Shown: positions 57,146-64,000 of the stretch, in pieces
How positions within the stretch are numbered: the first letter of the stretch is position 1
How the letters are laid out: the number at the start of each line of letters is the position of its first letter
From: CALOFP01 sp942492635
GTDB lineage: Bacteria > UBP6 > UBA1177 > CALOFP01
Direction of reading: 5' to 3'
Assembly (NCBI GenBank): GCA_942492635.1
Contig: CALOFP010000002.1
Location: forward strand, 310,001-374,000
DNA length: 64,000 nt
Program-made: the position numbers and the translations under genes
The notes under the pieces: model-generated
The model's database searches: none
What the model saw: the letters and a program-made list of their open reading frames with translations, nothing else
Told to the model about the DNA's origin: nothing

Positions 57146-59047
57146 CTATTTTGTGATTACTGTGGAAAAGAGTTTGTAAAACTCTTTCTGAGTTGCTGTT
57201 TTCGGTTTCTCTGAGTTGAAGTATTCGGGATTTTCAGGATGGTCGATTTTAATATATCCCTTGTTGAAGCCGATGGGGGGATTGTTTTTCGAGTGAGAAA
57301 AAAGACTTTCGCCCCACCATCCTTTCGGTGCCTGGATTCCCAGCATATGGGAGAGTGTGGGGGCAATGTCAAGCTGAGATGAGGGCGTTTCCCTTTTCAT
57401 TTCGGGCAGCTTTGCAGGCGTGAGAATTATAAATGGAATTTTACCGAGATTGGTTCGCGTGTGTCCGGGAATTTTTCTTGTTACATTGTTTGCAGGAGAG
57501 GAGTGATCTGCAGAGAGTACTATCAATGTATTCTCTGTAAAAAGGTTCTCTTTTTTCAGTTTGTCAAAGAGAAGTTTTAAATCCCAGTCCATGTTGTAGA
57601 CTGATTTAAGCCACTTTCCGGCACTTTTCCCGTAGGTTTTGTAAAATTTTTTCGGAAGAGCAGGGTACTTCAGATGTCTGTATGCCACCTGGCCGTAGGG
57701 CGGGTGAGTGTCGGTCCCGAGAAGAGTAATGAATACCTTTTCCTCCCTGTGATCCTTTAAATAGGTTACAAGGTTGTTGTATAGAATTCTGTCTTCAAGT
57801 CCCCAGCCGTATATGTACTTCCTCAGCTCTTTTCTTTCATAGAAATCCTCTCTTGCAATTCCGACATCGAAACCCCATTTGTCGAAGATGATGTTTTCGT
57901 TTGCAAAGAATTTCGACGCGCTTCTCATGTACATCGTTTTGAAACCCTCTTTTTTCAAGAGAGAGAGAAGCGTGTTTTTATCTCCGGTAATTTTTTGAAT
58001 CTGGTAGTTGGGATGACTGCTGAAGATAACGTTCATGCCTTGGAGCGTGGGAGATGCTGTCGTTTTCAGGTTTGTAAAAGTATTCTTTTTCACCTCATCG
58101 GTACAGAAAAAGTTGGGCGCGGTGGGCACAGAAAGCTTGTTGTTGTAGCAATGAAGTGTCTCGAGGGAGATGGATTCAAGAAGTATGTAGATAACTCTAT
58201 TGAATTTATTGAGTTTCAGATTTCCGTACTTCTTTTCGCCGAGAGGAAGAGAGTATCTCTCTATCGAGGCCAAGTGCGGAGTAAGATCCGAGGATACGGC
58301 AAAGTCATCCGATCTGAAATCGTAGTCCTTCAGAAACTTCGTCTTGGATGCTCTTCCAGTCTGAATGCTTATCTTTTCCGAAACCGCTTTCAGCAGAATG
58401 TTGTTTACGAAATATAAAAGCGGATTCTGGGAAGCGTACTCAACCTGGGCGTTTCTGAAAACGGTAATTACTTTGTCGAGTCGTTTATCTGAACTTTTGG
58501 AGGCCTGCACTCGTGTCGAAACTCCTGCGACTAGCAGGATAACTGTAAGAGTTGACCATGCAAGGATGCTTTTCCAGCGAACCCGCCCAGTCATCTTTTT
58601 GCAGGAATGGGAAAGAATCATGAAGAACAGCAGCGTCAACGGCAGTGCGGAGAGGGAGGAGAATGATAGAAAACCACCTATGCTGTAAGAAGTAATAAGG
58701 GAGAAGTGATGCAACTCGATGAGGGTGTTTCCGAAGTAGTAGACGGCACAGTTGGTAATCATTAAGAGAAAATAGGAGATCAGAAACAGGAGAGGAATGA
58801 AATGCTTCTTGAAAATTTTCGAAGAGAAGGATACCCCTGCCATTAGGAAGGTGAAATCGAGGATGAATTTTTCGATAAAGGCTGAGTAAACAACCGGATC
58901 GCCCAACTTGAACTGATGTTTGTACGCAACTATCGAGAGAAATGCTATCTGAACAAAACAGTAGGCGAGAAATATCTCTGAAACGGCATGCGATTTGTTA
59001 GTAAAAGAATTTTGGTTCTTTTCAAATTGGTGAGGGTAAGCAGGCAT
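57146..59047 (-). CDS. Membrane-anchored LtaS/phosphoethanolamine-transferase-like enzyme (sulfatase fold)
   Basis: 633 residues. Five or so N-terminal membrane helices (about 25-185) precede an extracytoplasmic alkaline-phosphatase/sulfatase fold (about 285-600). The metal site candidates are Glu in ILLESISLE, the nucleophile Thr/Ser in TTASPTLQG near 332, and SADHSSP near 510. This layout is that of lipoteichoic-acid synthase and of phosphoethanolamine or phosphoglycerol transferases, which move head groups from phospholipids to surface glycans or lipids. In a diderm, modification of lipid A, LPS or another envelope glycan is more likely than teichoic acid. AAGGAG lies before the ATG. Confidence 0.8.
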   Translation of the reverse strand: MPAYPHQFEKNQNSFTNKSHAVSEIFLAYCFVQIAFLSIVAYKHQFKLGDPVVYSAFIEKFILDFTFLMAGVSFSSKIFKKHFIPLLFLISYFLLMITNCAVYYFGNTLIELHHFSLITSYSIGGFLSFSSLSALPLTLLFFMILSHSCKKMTGRVRWKSILAWSTLTVILLVAGVSTRVQASKSSDKRLDKVITVFRNAQVEYASQNPLLYFVNNILLKAVSEKISIQTGRASKTKFLKDYDFRSDDFAVSSDLTPHLASIERYSLPLGEKKYGNLKLNKFNRVIYILLESISLETLHCYNNKLSVPTAPNFFCTDEVKKNTFTNLKTTASPTLQGMNVIFSSHPNYQIQKITGDKNTLLSLLKKEGFKTMYMRSASKFFANENIIFDKWGFDVGIAREDFYERKELRKYIYGWGLEDRILYNNLVTYLKDHREEKVFITLLGTDTHPPYGQVAYRHLKYPALPKKFYKTYGKSAGKWLKSVYNMDWDLKLLFDKLKKENLFTENTLIVLSADHSSPANNVTRKIPGHTRTNLGKIPFIILTPAKLPEMKRETPSSQLDIAPTLSHMLGIQAPKGWWGESLFSHSKNNPPIGFNKGYIKIDHPENPEYFNSEKPKTATQKEFYKLFSTVITK

Positions 59048-59413
59048 TACACTCCTTGACCTGGATATTTCACAATATCACCAGAAAAAAAAACGTTGTT
59101 CTTTCATTGGAGCAATATTGTTAGTGCTCAAAAAAAAGGAATAATGATGTAAACACAGTGTAAAGAATAAAAGCTTAAATTTCAAGGACATTTAAAGAAA
59201 AATGTTGATGCATCATTCACAGATGACGTATCTTTTCAGGTTAATTGAAAAAAATTAACCCAAATTGATAAGTTCAATGATTTTATTGTGGATTTTGGAT
59301 GTGATGTGAGAGCAGAGCACTCTGCTGAGAAAATGCCATGGTAGCGAGTTATCGGCTTTCTCTCAGGTTGTTCGGATCTAAATTGATTTTGATGCTGGGG
59401 GTTCTTTAGTTAT
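59048..59413. other. Intergenic stretch with two inverted repeats
   Basis: No gene. An AT-rich 8-bp inverted repeat GGTTAATT/AATTAACC lies at 59239-59260, and AGCAGA/TCTGCT (loop GCAC) lies at 59311-59326, about 90 nt after the stop of the next gene. Neither has a T-run. No clear promoter for the downstream gene was found. Confidence 0.45.
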
Positions 59414-60811
59414 TCAATTATCTCTTGCTGTTTCTTTTTTTCTTGTGTAAAGGAGTATTTTTACAGGTTTGCCTTTGTGGTTTTTGAATTGGTAGAGTTC
59501 CTTCTTTGAGTAGTGCTTATTGAAATAGTTGTAGGCAACGCGATAGAAGTGTCTTCTTTTTCGACCGTAATCGCTGGTTATGAAGTACACTTTTTCAAGC
59601 TTTTCGTTTTGCCAGCGCCCCTGATATTCACAAGGGTAAAATTTTCGTTCTTTAAATCCGAACCAGTAGTCTGCTAATCCTACTACCGGAGTATCATCCT
59701 TCGGCATGTGTTTTTTGAGTTCTGCAGTCTCTCCTTCGATGTCGTAATTGAAGCGGTCTTTAATTGTGCCGATGTGATTAAAGTACATTGAACACAAAAA
59801 GACTACCAGAAGAAGATTTTCAACCTTCATTTTTGCAAAGGCCTGGATTGTAATGAGCAGAAGTGGGGGGAACATGTAGACAGCATAGTGGTAACTGGCC
59901 CTTTTTAGTATTAGGGAAGAGGCGAGAACAGAGATGAGAAGGAATAGGGGAAGTGCGTTTTCCTTGTATAATCGTTTTTTTAGATATACCAGAATAGAGA
60001 AAAGGAAGAAAAGTAGCCACTTCTTGTTGTGATGAAAATAATAATGAATATAGTTTGAAAATCGACTCCTGCTGCCGCTGAAGCTGTTGGCTCGAGAATA
60101 GATGCTTTCGATCTTCTGAAAGGATATATACTCTCCATGCAGGGCGAAGTAGTAGATCACTCCAGCAGCAATTCCGGAAAAGAATAAACCGAGCTTTTTC
60201 AGCAGCTCTTTCTTATCACCGAACAGTTCTTTTCTTCTGTATATCGCATATCCAAGCATGTAGAAAAAAGATGTGGCGCCCATAGGGTGATTTTCAAAAG
60301 CCAGCATCCCCGCAAAGGCCGAAAAGAAGTACCGTTCCTTAATAAAAAGAAGCATGGCGATTGAGCTGATAAAAATGGTAGGAGCTTCAGCCCTGGCCAG
60401 ATTAGCTGCATTCAGGAACTGGGTAAATGTAAGAAGGGAGAGGGAAAAGACTATGGCTGCATTTTTTGAAAGAACCTTCTTTCCTATGAAGTACCAGAGG
60501 AAAGCCGTTCCGGCCATGAGCAGGGTGGATATCCAGGTTGAAAGGGATTTGCTCCAGCCGAAAATATTTAAAATAACTCCGTAAATAATATTTTGTGCTC
60601 TTCCGAACAGCAGAAAAGCCTTTCTTGATTCGGGACGAAAGACGATATCTATTTCCAATCCTTTTTTAATATAGCTGTAGGCGAATGACATGGTCCACGC
60701 GTTGTCGACGTAGTGAATATGGTATATGTTGTGAAGCAGAATGTAGATGGCTGCAATGAAACATGCAACAATTGAGTAGAAGATGTATTTGTTTTGAAAC
60801 AATTTCGTCAT
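59414..60811 (-). CDS. GT-C-type membrane glycosyltransferase-like protein
   Basis: 465 residues with about ten membrane helices and a short soluble C-terminal part. The first outer loop has the acidic pair expected for GT-C enzymes (YVDNAWTMSFAYSYIKKG, with Asp near residue 36). The PMT/ArnT-like helical pattern is visible, but no diagnostic signature is strong. It probably transfers a sugar from a polyprenyl-phosphate donor in the periplasm. A consensus promoter lies upstream. It could instead be a non-catalytic multi-pass protein. Confidence 0.6.
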   Translation of the reverse strand: MTKLFQNKYIFYSIVACFIAAIYILLHNIYHIHYVDNAWTMSFAYSYIKKGLEIDIVFRPESRKAFLLFGRAQNIIYGVILNIFGWSKSLSTWISTLLMAGTAFLWYFIGKKVLSKNAAIVFSLSLLTFTQFLNAANLARAEAPTIFISSIAMLLFIKERYFFSAFAGMLAFENHPMGATSFFYMLGYAIYRRKELFGDKKELLKKLGLFFSGIAAGVIYYFALHGEYISFQKIESIYSRANSFSGSRSRFSNYIHYYFHHNKKWLLFFLFSILVYLKKRLYKENALPLFLLISVLASSLILKRASYHYAVYMFPPLLLITIQAFAKMKVENLLLVVFLCSMYFNHIGTIKDRFNYDIEGETAELKKHMPKDDTPVVGLADYWFGFKERKFYPCEYQGRWQNEKLEKVYFITSDYGRKRRHFYRVAYNYFNKHYSKKELYQFKNHKGKPVKILLYTRKKETARDN

Positions 60812-61114
60812 ATGTTTAACTTTCCGTTGATCCCGGTTACTAAAAGCACGTTAATTATATGTGCTGCATGTTAATTGTCAATCTACTTGGTAAATTACTT
60901 CTTTTTAAGAATTGTTCTGGAAATGATTAAGAAAATATTTCGAATGAAGGGGGAGCTTTGTGATTGAAAAGGTGAAAAAACGGAATATTGCAAGTCCTGT
61001 TTCAATTCTCAAAATTTACCTGTTTCGTGTTGGTTTGTGAAACTATGTATTGAATTATGCATAGGTTGATAACTTTACCGCAGTAAGAGGGCATATAGAG
61101 AGAGAATAGATCAT
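60812..61114. other. Intergenic stretch upstream of the GT-C-like gene
   Basis: AT-rich and gene-free. It holds the GT-C-like gene's promoter at 60854-60881; nothing else was recognised. Confidence 0.5.
60854..60881 (-). promoter_or_regulatory. Full-consensus promoter for the GT-C-like gene
   Basis: On the - strand TTGACA (60881-60876), a 16-nt spacer and TATAAT (60859-60854). Both hexamers are perfect. The start codon is about 37 nt from the expected start point. Confidence 0.75.
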
Positions 61115-63346
61115 TCATCGCCTCAGTTCCTCAATAAGGGTATCAACCTCTTCAAGCATCTTCCGAACTTCTTTCTCAGAAACAGAGAGGTTCTCTCCAA
61201 GAATGCCCTTCTCCTCAAGAAAGATCAGCGTTTCCCAGAGGTCGTCGCTGCATATTGATGGAAGTGCTTTCTTGTCGGCCATGCGGATGAGATCCGAACG
61301 GCTTCTCACGCTGTCGTTTTCCTTGAGAACTGTCTCGAGAAGGTGGTGAAGAGAGAGAAAAAGCGGATGGAAAAAGCGTTTCGCCATCAATCCTATCCAT
61401 GGAGGCAGCTCTTTGTCGTTGAAAACAGCAATGCTCTCCCTTCGAAAACCCTTCACGGAACTTTCAAGAAAATCCGTGAAAAGGGATATCTCCCAGTTTT
61501 CACGCACCAACGTTTCAAGAAGAATGGGGGCTACTGCAAAACTGATGGCGTTTTTGTGAAAGTTGAATTCATGGTGCGCCTTTCCCCTGAGTCTGTATCT
61601 CTCACGTCCCACTCGTTCGATTTTTCCGGATTCGATCATCTTTTCAATGAGGTTCTGGGCGTTCTTCTCGCTATTTTTCAGTGCCGGTGCCGTTTCAACC
61701 TGACCGATCTGAGAAATGGTATCGACAAGAAAATTCATCCTTTGAACAAGAGTTCCTGCTCCAACTGTTTTGTGGGTTAGGAAAATTGTGGCGAATATTG
61801 CGGAGAAACTGACGACGCTTTCACTTTCCAGCCTGTAGGCTATCTCTCGTGGGAAGTGGGCGTTGAACTTGCCGCTTAAGTAGATCGGGGTGTTGAAGTT
61901 TATATAGACCGGACCGTAGTTTACCCTGAAGAGAGAGAGGAATTTCTTCAAGAACCCTTTTCTTTCAGGTTCTTTCCCGGAATTTCGTTCCTGCTGGTAA
62001 GCATCTATTTCTTTGAGTTTCTCGTAGGTTATCGATACCGGTACGATGTATATTCTGCGGCGTGTCTCACGTTTTATCTCGGAGAGCATGGAGAGAATTC
62101 CTGTCCTCGGATTCCGAACTCTTCCGTTTCTGGATCGGCCTCCCTCTATGAAAAACTCGACATCGTAGCCCGATTCCACAATTTTTCGAAGATAAGCCTT
62201 GAAAACCTTCTTGTAGAGAAGGTTGTCACCTATTTTCCTTTTTACGAAGAACGCCCCGACCGTTCTCAAAATGTAGCCTAAAGGGAAAAAGTTCAGATTG
62301 TCGCCCGAAACCACCAGCGGCACGGTTACCTGCTCTCTGTAGAGAAGGTTGGAGAGGAGAAGGTAGTCGAAGTAACTTTTATGGGTCGGAATGAAAACGA
62401 GATTTATGTTTCTCATCGATGCGAAGTGACGAAGTCTCTTTATCTTTTCGTGAGGATAGTCGATCCGGGAAAAGATGGAGTTGAGGACCTTGTTTACGAC
62501 GGTGGATATTCTGTCCGAATCGGAAGGACGGTATCGCGTATAGATTCTATTGAGATACTTTTTCGCCAGCTTCTGTTCGAACTCATCCTTAAGCGATAGT
62601 TCAAGAAGGGTTTCGTTTTTCATTTCCAGCCAGTTTCGTCTGGCGGCTCCCACAACGTTTTTCTTCTCTTCCTGCAGAATTCTGTAGAGCTTCTCATATA
62701 GGTGCTGGGGATGGATCTCCCGGTCTATTTTTGCGGAGATTCCGATTCTGATAGTCAATTTCCTTTTTCCCAGAACAAACATCACAAGTTCGCCGAATGT
62801 CGCCCAAAGGTTGTATTTTCCGATAAACGGAAGGAGCCAGCGTCTTCTACTCTGCTGTCTGGAGGTGACGTCCTTGTTCCACAGCGTCGTTAAGGGAACG
62901 GCGAATATGTCGCCCCGGCGGAGACAACCTGAGAAGAACTCCTCAAGCGGCTTTCTATCGGAAAAAAAACGCTGGTCCAACGGAAGATAGAGCGATCTTA
63001 TGGGGGTGTTGTAGGTCGGCTTTTTTCCCTTCAGGATTTTACCCAAGAGTGAAAACAGCTCCCTCAGCGGAAAAAGCATCAACGTTTTCGGACCGAAAGA
63101 GTGAGATGGAAGATCTATCCCGTGTCTCAGGAAGAAACCGTTGAGAAAAAACTGTTCGAGAAGGGATGAGCGGTGGGAAATGAAGACAACTGTGCCTCCT
63201 CTCCCGGAAAGCTCTTTCAGTTCCTCCGGAGAGGGAACTTCGAACCTGCTTTCTCCGCCTACTTTCTCAAAAAGGTATCCGATTATCCTTTTTCTGAAAG
63301 ATGGAATGAATTTGCGTAGATAGAAAAAAGTTTCGGTGTATCTCAC
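61115..63346 (-). CDS. Glycerol-3-phosphate acyltransferase-like protein (PlsB family)
   Basis: 743 residues. The acyltransferase motifs are clear in the second half: motif I PTHKSYFDY near 321, motif II GAFFVKRKIG, motif III FIEGGRSRNGR near 399 and motif IV IVPVSITYE. The first half has an additional HRSSLLEQ segment that resembles a decayed motif I. Length and layout fit PlsB, which makes lysophosphatidic acid from acyl-ACP or acyl-CoA at the inner membrane. E. coli PlsB is about 800 residues. The start is GTG, overlapping the thymidine phosphorylase stop by 4 nt (GTGA), so translation is coupled. Confidence 0.83.
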   Translation of the reverse strand: MRYTETFFYLRKFIPSFRKRIIGYLFEKVGGESRFEVPSPEELKELSGRGGTVVFISHRSSLLEQFFLNGFFLRHGIDLPSHSFGPKTLMLFPLRELFSLLGKILKGKKPTYNTPIRSLYLPLDQRFFSDRKPLEEFFSGCLRRGDIFAVPLTTLWNKDVTSRQQSRRRWLLPFIGKYNLWATFGELVMFVLGKRKLTIRIGISAKIDREIHPQHLYEKLYRILQEEKKNVVGAARRNWLEMKNETLLELSLKDEFEQKLAKKYLNRIYTRYRPSDSDRISTVVNKVLNSIFSRIDYPHEKIKRLRHFASMRNINLVFIPTHKSYFDYLLLSNLLYREQVTVPLVVSGDNLNFFPLGYILRTVGAFFVKRKIGDNLLYKKVFKAYLRKIVESGYDVEFFIEGGRSRNGRVRNPRTGILSMLSEIKRETRRRIYIVPVSITYEKLKEIDAYQQERNSGKEPERKGFLKKFLSLFRVNYGPVYINFNTPIYLSGKFNAHFPREIAYRLESESVVSFSAIFATIFLTHKTVGAGTLVQRMNFLVDTISQIGQVETAPALKNSEKNAQNLIEKMIESGKIERVGRERYRLRGKAHHEFNFHKNAISFAVAPILLETLVRENWEISLFTDFLESSVKGFRRESIAVFNDKELPPWIGLMAKRFFHPLFLSLHHLLETVLKENDSVRSRSDLIRMADKKALPSICSDDLWETLIFLEEKGILGENLSVSEKEVRKMLEEVDTLIEELRR

Positions 63347-63999
63347 ATGTGTCCCAGTATGAGCTCCGTCTTCTCTGCCTCTCTGTTTTCAATTGTGTAG
63401 ATATCTTCGAGGTAGTGTTTTGCCTTCTGGAGCTTCTCTTCGCTGTTGTATCCGATAACGTAGAGGACATCTCCCTTCTCGACCCTGTCTCCGACCTTCT
63501 TTTTGAGAATGAATCCTGGAGCCGGATCGACGGGATCCTCCTTCTTAACTCTTCCTCCTCCCATGTGAACAAGAGCCTTTCCGAAGTTGAGCGCATCGAT
63601 AGCGTGTACCCAGCCTGCCGATTCAGCCTTGACTTCGAGATAGTTCTTCGGTTTGGGAAGAAGTTCGGGGTTCTTTATCGCAGCTGTGGAACCGCCCTGG
63701 TACTCCACAGTTTCGATGAATTTTTCCATCGCCTTGCCTGATTTGATCGCCTCTCTCGCCTTCTCTTTTCCCTCCTCGATTGTTTCGACCTTGCCGAACA
63801 TCTTGAGAAGGAGAGCCGTAAGTATCTCTGTGAGTTCGGAAACCTGCGGAACGTATTCGCCCCGGAGAACGTCGATCGATTCCTCGATCTCCATTGCGTT
63901 TCCGATCTTGTAACCGAGAGGTTCGCTCATGTTGGAAAAGAGAACGGCGACTTTCTTTCCGAGTCTCTCTCCGATTATTTTCATTGTTTCGGCAAGTTT
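63343..63999 (-). CDS. Thymidine/pyrimidine-nucleoside phosphorylase, N-terminal part outside the window
   Basis: The C-terminal 218 residues of a pyrimidine-nucleoside phosphorylase, which splits thymidine or uridine with phosphate. The frame stays open to the window edge (LAET before MKIIGERLGKK), so the N-terminal half, with the phosphate site, is outside. The motif PLGYKIGNAMEIEESI is typical, and the last 90 residues form the PYNP C-terminal domain (AGWVHAIDALNFGKALVHMGGGR). DeoA and Pdp cannot be separated from this half. Confidence 0.88.
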   Translation of the reverse strand, partial: KLAETMKIIGERLGKKVAVLFSNMSEPLGYKIGNAMEIEESIDVLRGEYVPQVSELTEILTALLLKMFGKVETIEEGKEKAREAIKSGKAMEKFIETVEYQGGSTAAIKNPELLPKPKNYLEVKAESAGWVHAIDALNFGKALVHMGGGRVKKEDPVDPAPGFILKKKVGDRVEKGDVLYVIGYNSEEKLQKAKHYLEDIYTIENREAEKTELILGHM

Positions 64000-64000
64000 T

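Noticed and set aside
54992..63346. A complete GPI-anchor or N-glycosylation pathway
   Set aside because: Only analogous enzyme types are present; no oligosaccharyltransferase, GlcNAc-PI enzymes or transamidase were seen.

Overview
The window looks like a chromosomal segment of a diderm (Gram-negative-type) bacterium with moderately low GC. It has BamA, a Skp/OmpH chaperone, a LolC/E-LolD lipoprotein exporter, a TolC-like channel, a TonB-receptor-like protein and many lipoproteins with clear lipoboxes. The DCGG-type cysteine-rich repeats, the very large Met-zincin lipoprotein and the style of the 16S gene resemble deltaproteobacterial or Myxococcota-type lineages. That placement is an inference; the complete 16S (about 26705-28250) would settle it. 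Vegetative promoters close to TTGACA-N16/17-TATAAT are easy to see. TTG and GTG starts are frequent.

Layout. 1-2.9 kb: aroC (cut by the edge), aroK, aroB and a lipoprotein, overlapping, on the + strand. 3.0-6.4 kb: a fused FtcD and a FHA/sigma54-type AAA+ protein without a DNA-binding domain. 6.5-15.7 kb: a secretion/proteolysis block with a glutamate-rich beta-barrel protein, an 1819-residue Met-zincin lipoprotein, a subtilase, a thioredoxin and a DUF2147 protein. 16.0-18.4 kb: a NitT/TauT-type ABC transporter on the - strand. 18.5-26.1 kb: a Na/phosphate-cotransporter-like protein, a MATE exporter, a lipoprotein carrying a eukaryote-type FBA (F-box-associated, glycan-binding) domain between cysteine-rich repeats, a secreted coiled-coil protein and FxsA. 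26.5-31.7 kb: a complete rrn operon (16S, tRNA-Ile, tRNA-Ala, 23S, 5S, terminator) with both processing stems visible. 31.8-38.4 kb: a zinc-ribbon protein, a TolC-like protein, a lysine-rich TonB-receptor-like protein and lipoproteins. 38.4-45.5 kb: a compact envelope-biogenesis operon (lysS, lolC/E, lolD, bamA, skp, MBL hydrolase). 45.7-46.6 kb: a tandem universal stress protein. 46.8-52.1 kb: a complete oppABCDF-type peptide transporter. 52.1-61.1 kb: an accessory stretch with an IS91-like element carrying a tyrosine recombinase, several hairpins and an orphan promoter, followed by three envelope enzymes (GT22 mannosyltransferase-like, LtaS/phosphoethanolamine-transferase-like, GT-C-like) with long gaps and their own promoters. 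61.1-64 kb: a PlsB-like acyltransferase translationally coupled to a thymidine phosphorylase that runs off the window.

The most unusual item is the FBA-domain lipoprotein at 22073-23755. Its domain matches the mammalian FBXO2/FBXO6 glycan-binding fold at many diagnostic positions, but it sits on an exported bacterial lipoprotein. Second are the unexplained structured and transcribed DNA at about 52.46-52.62 kb, at one end of the IS91-like element, and the three-stem palindrome at its other end (54751-54819).
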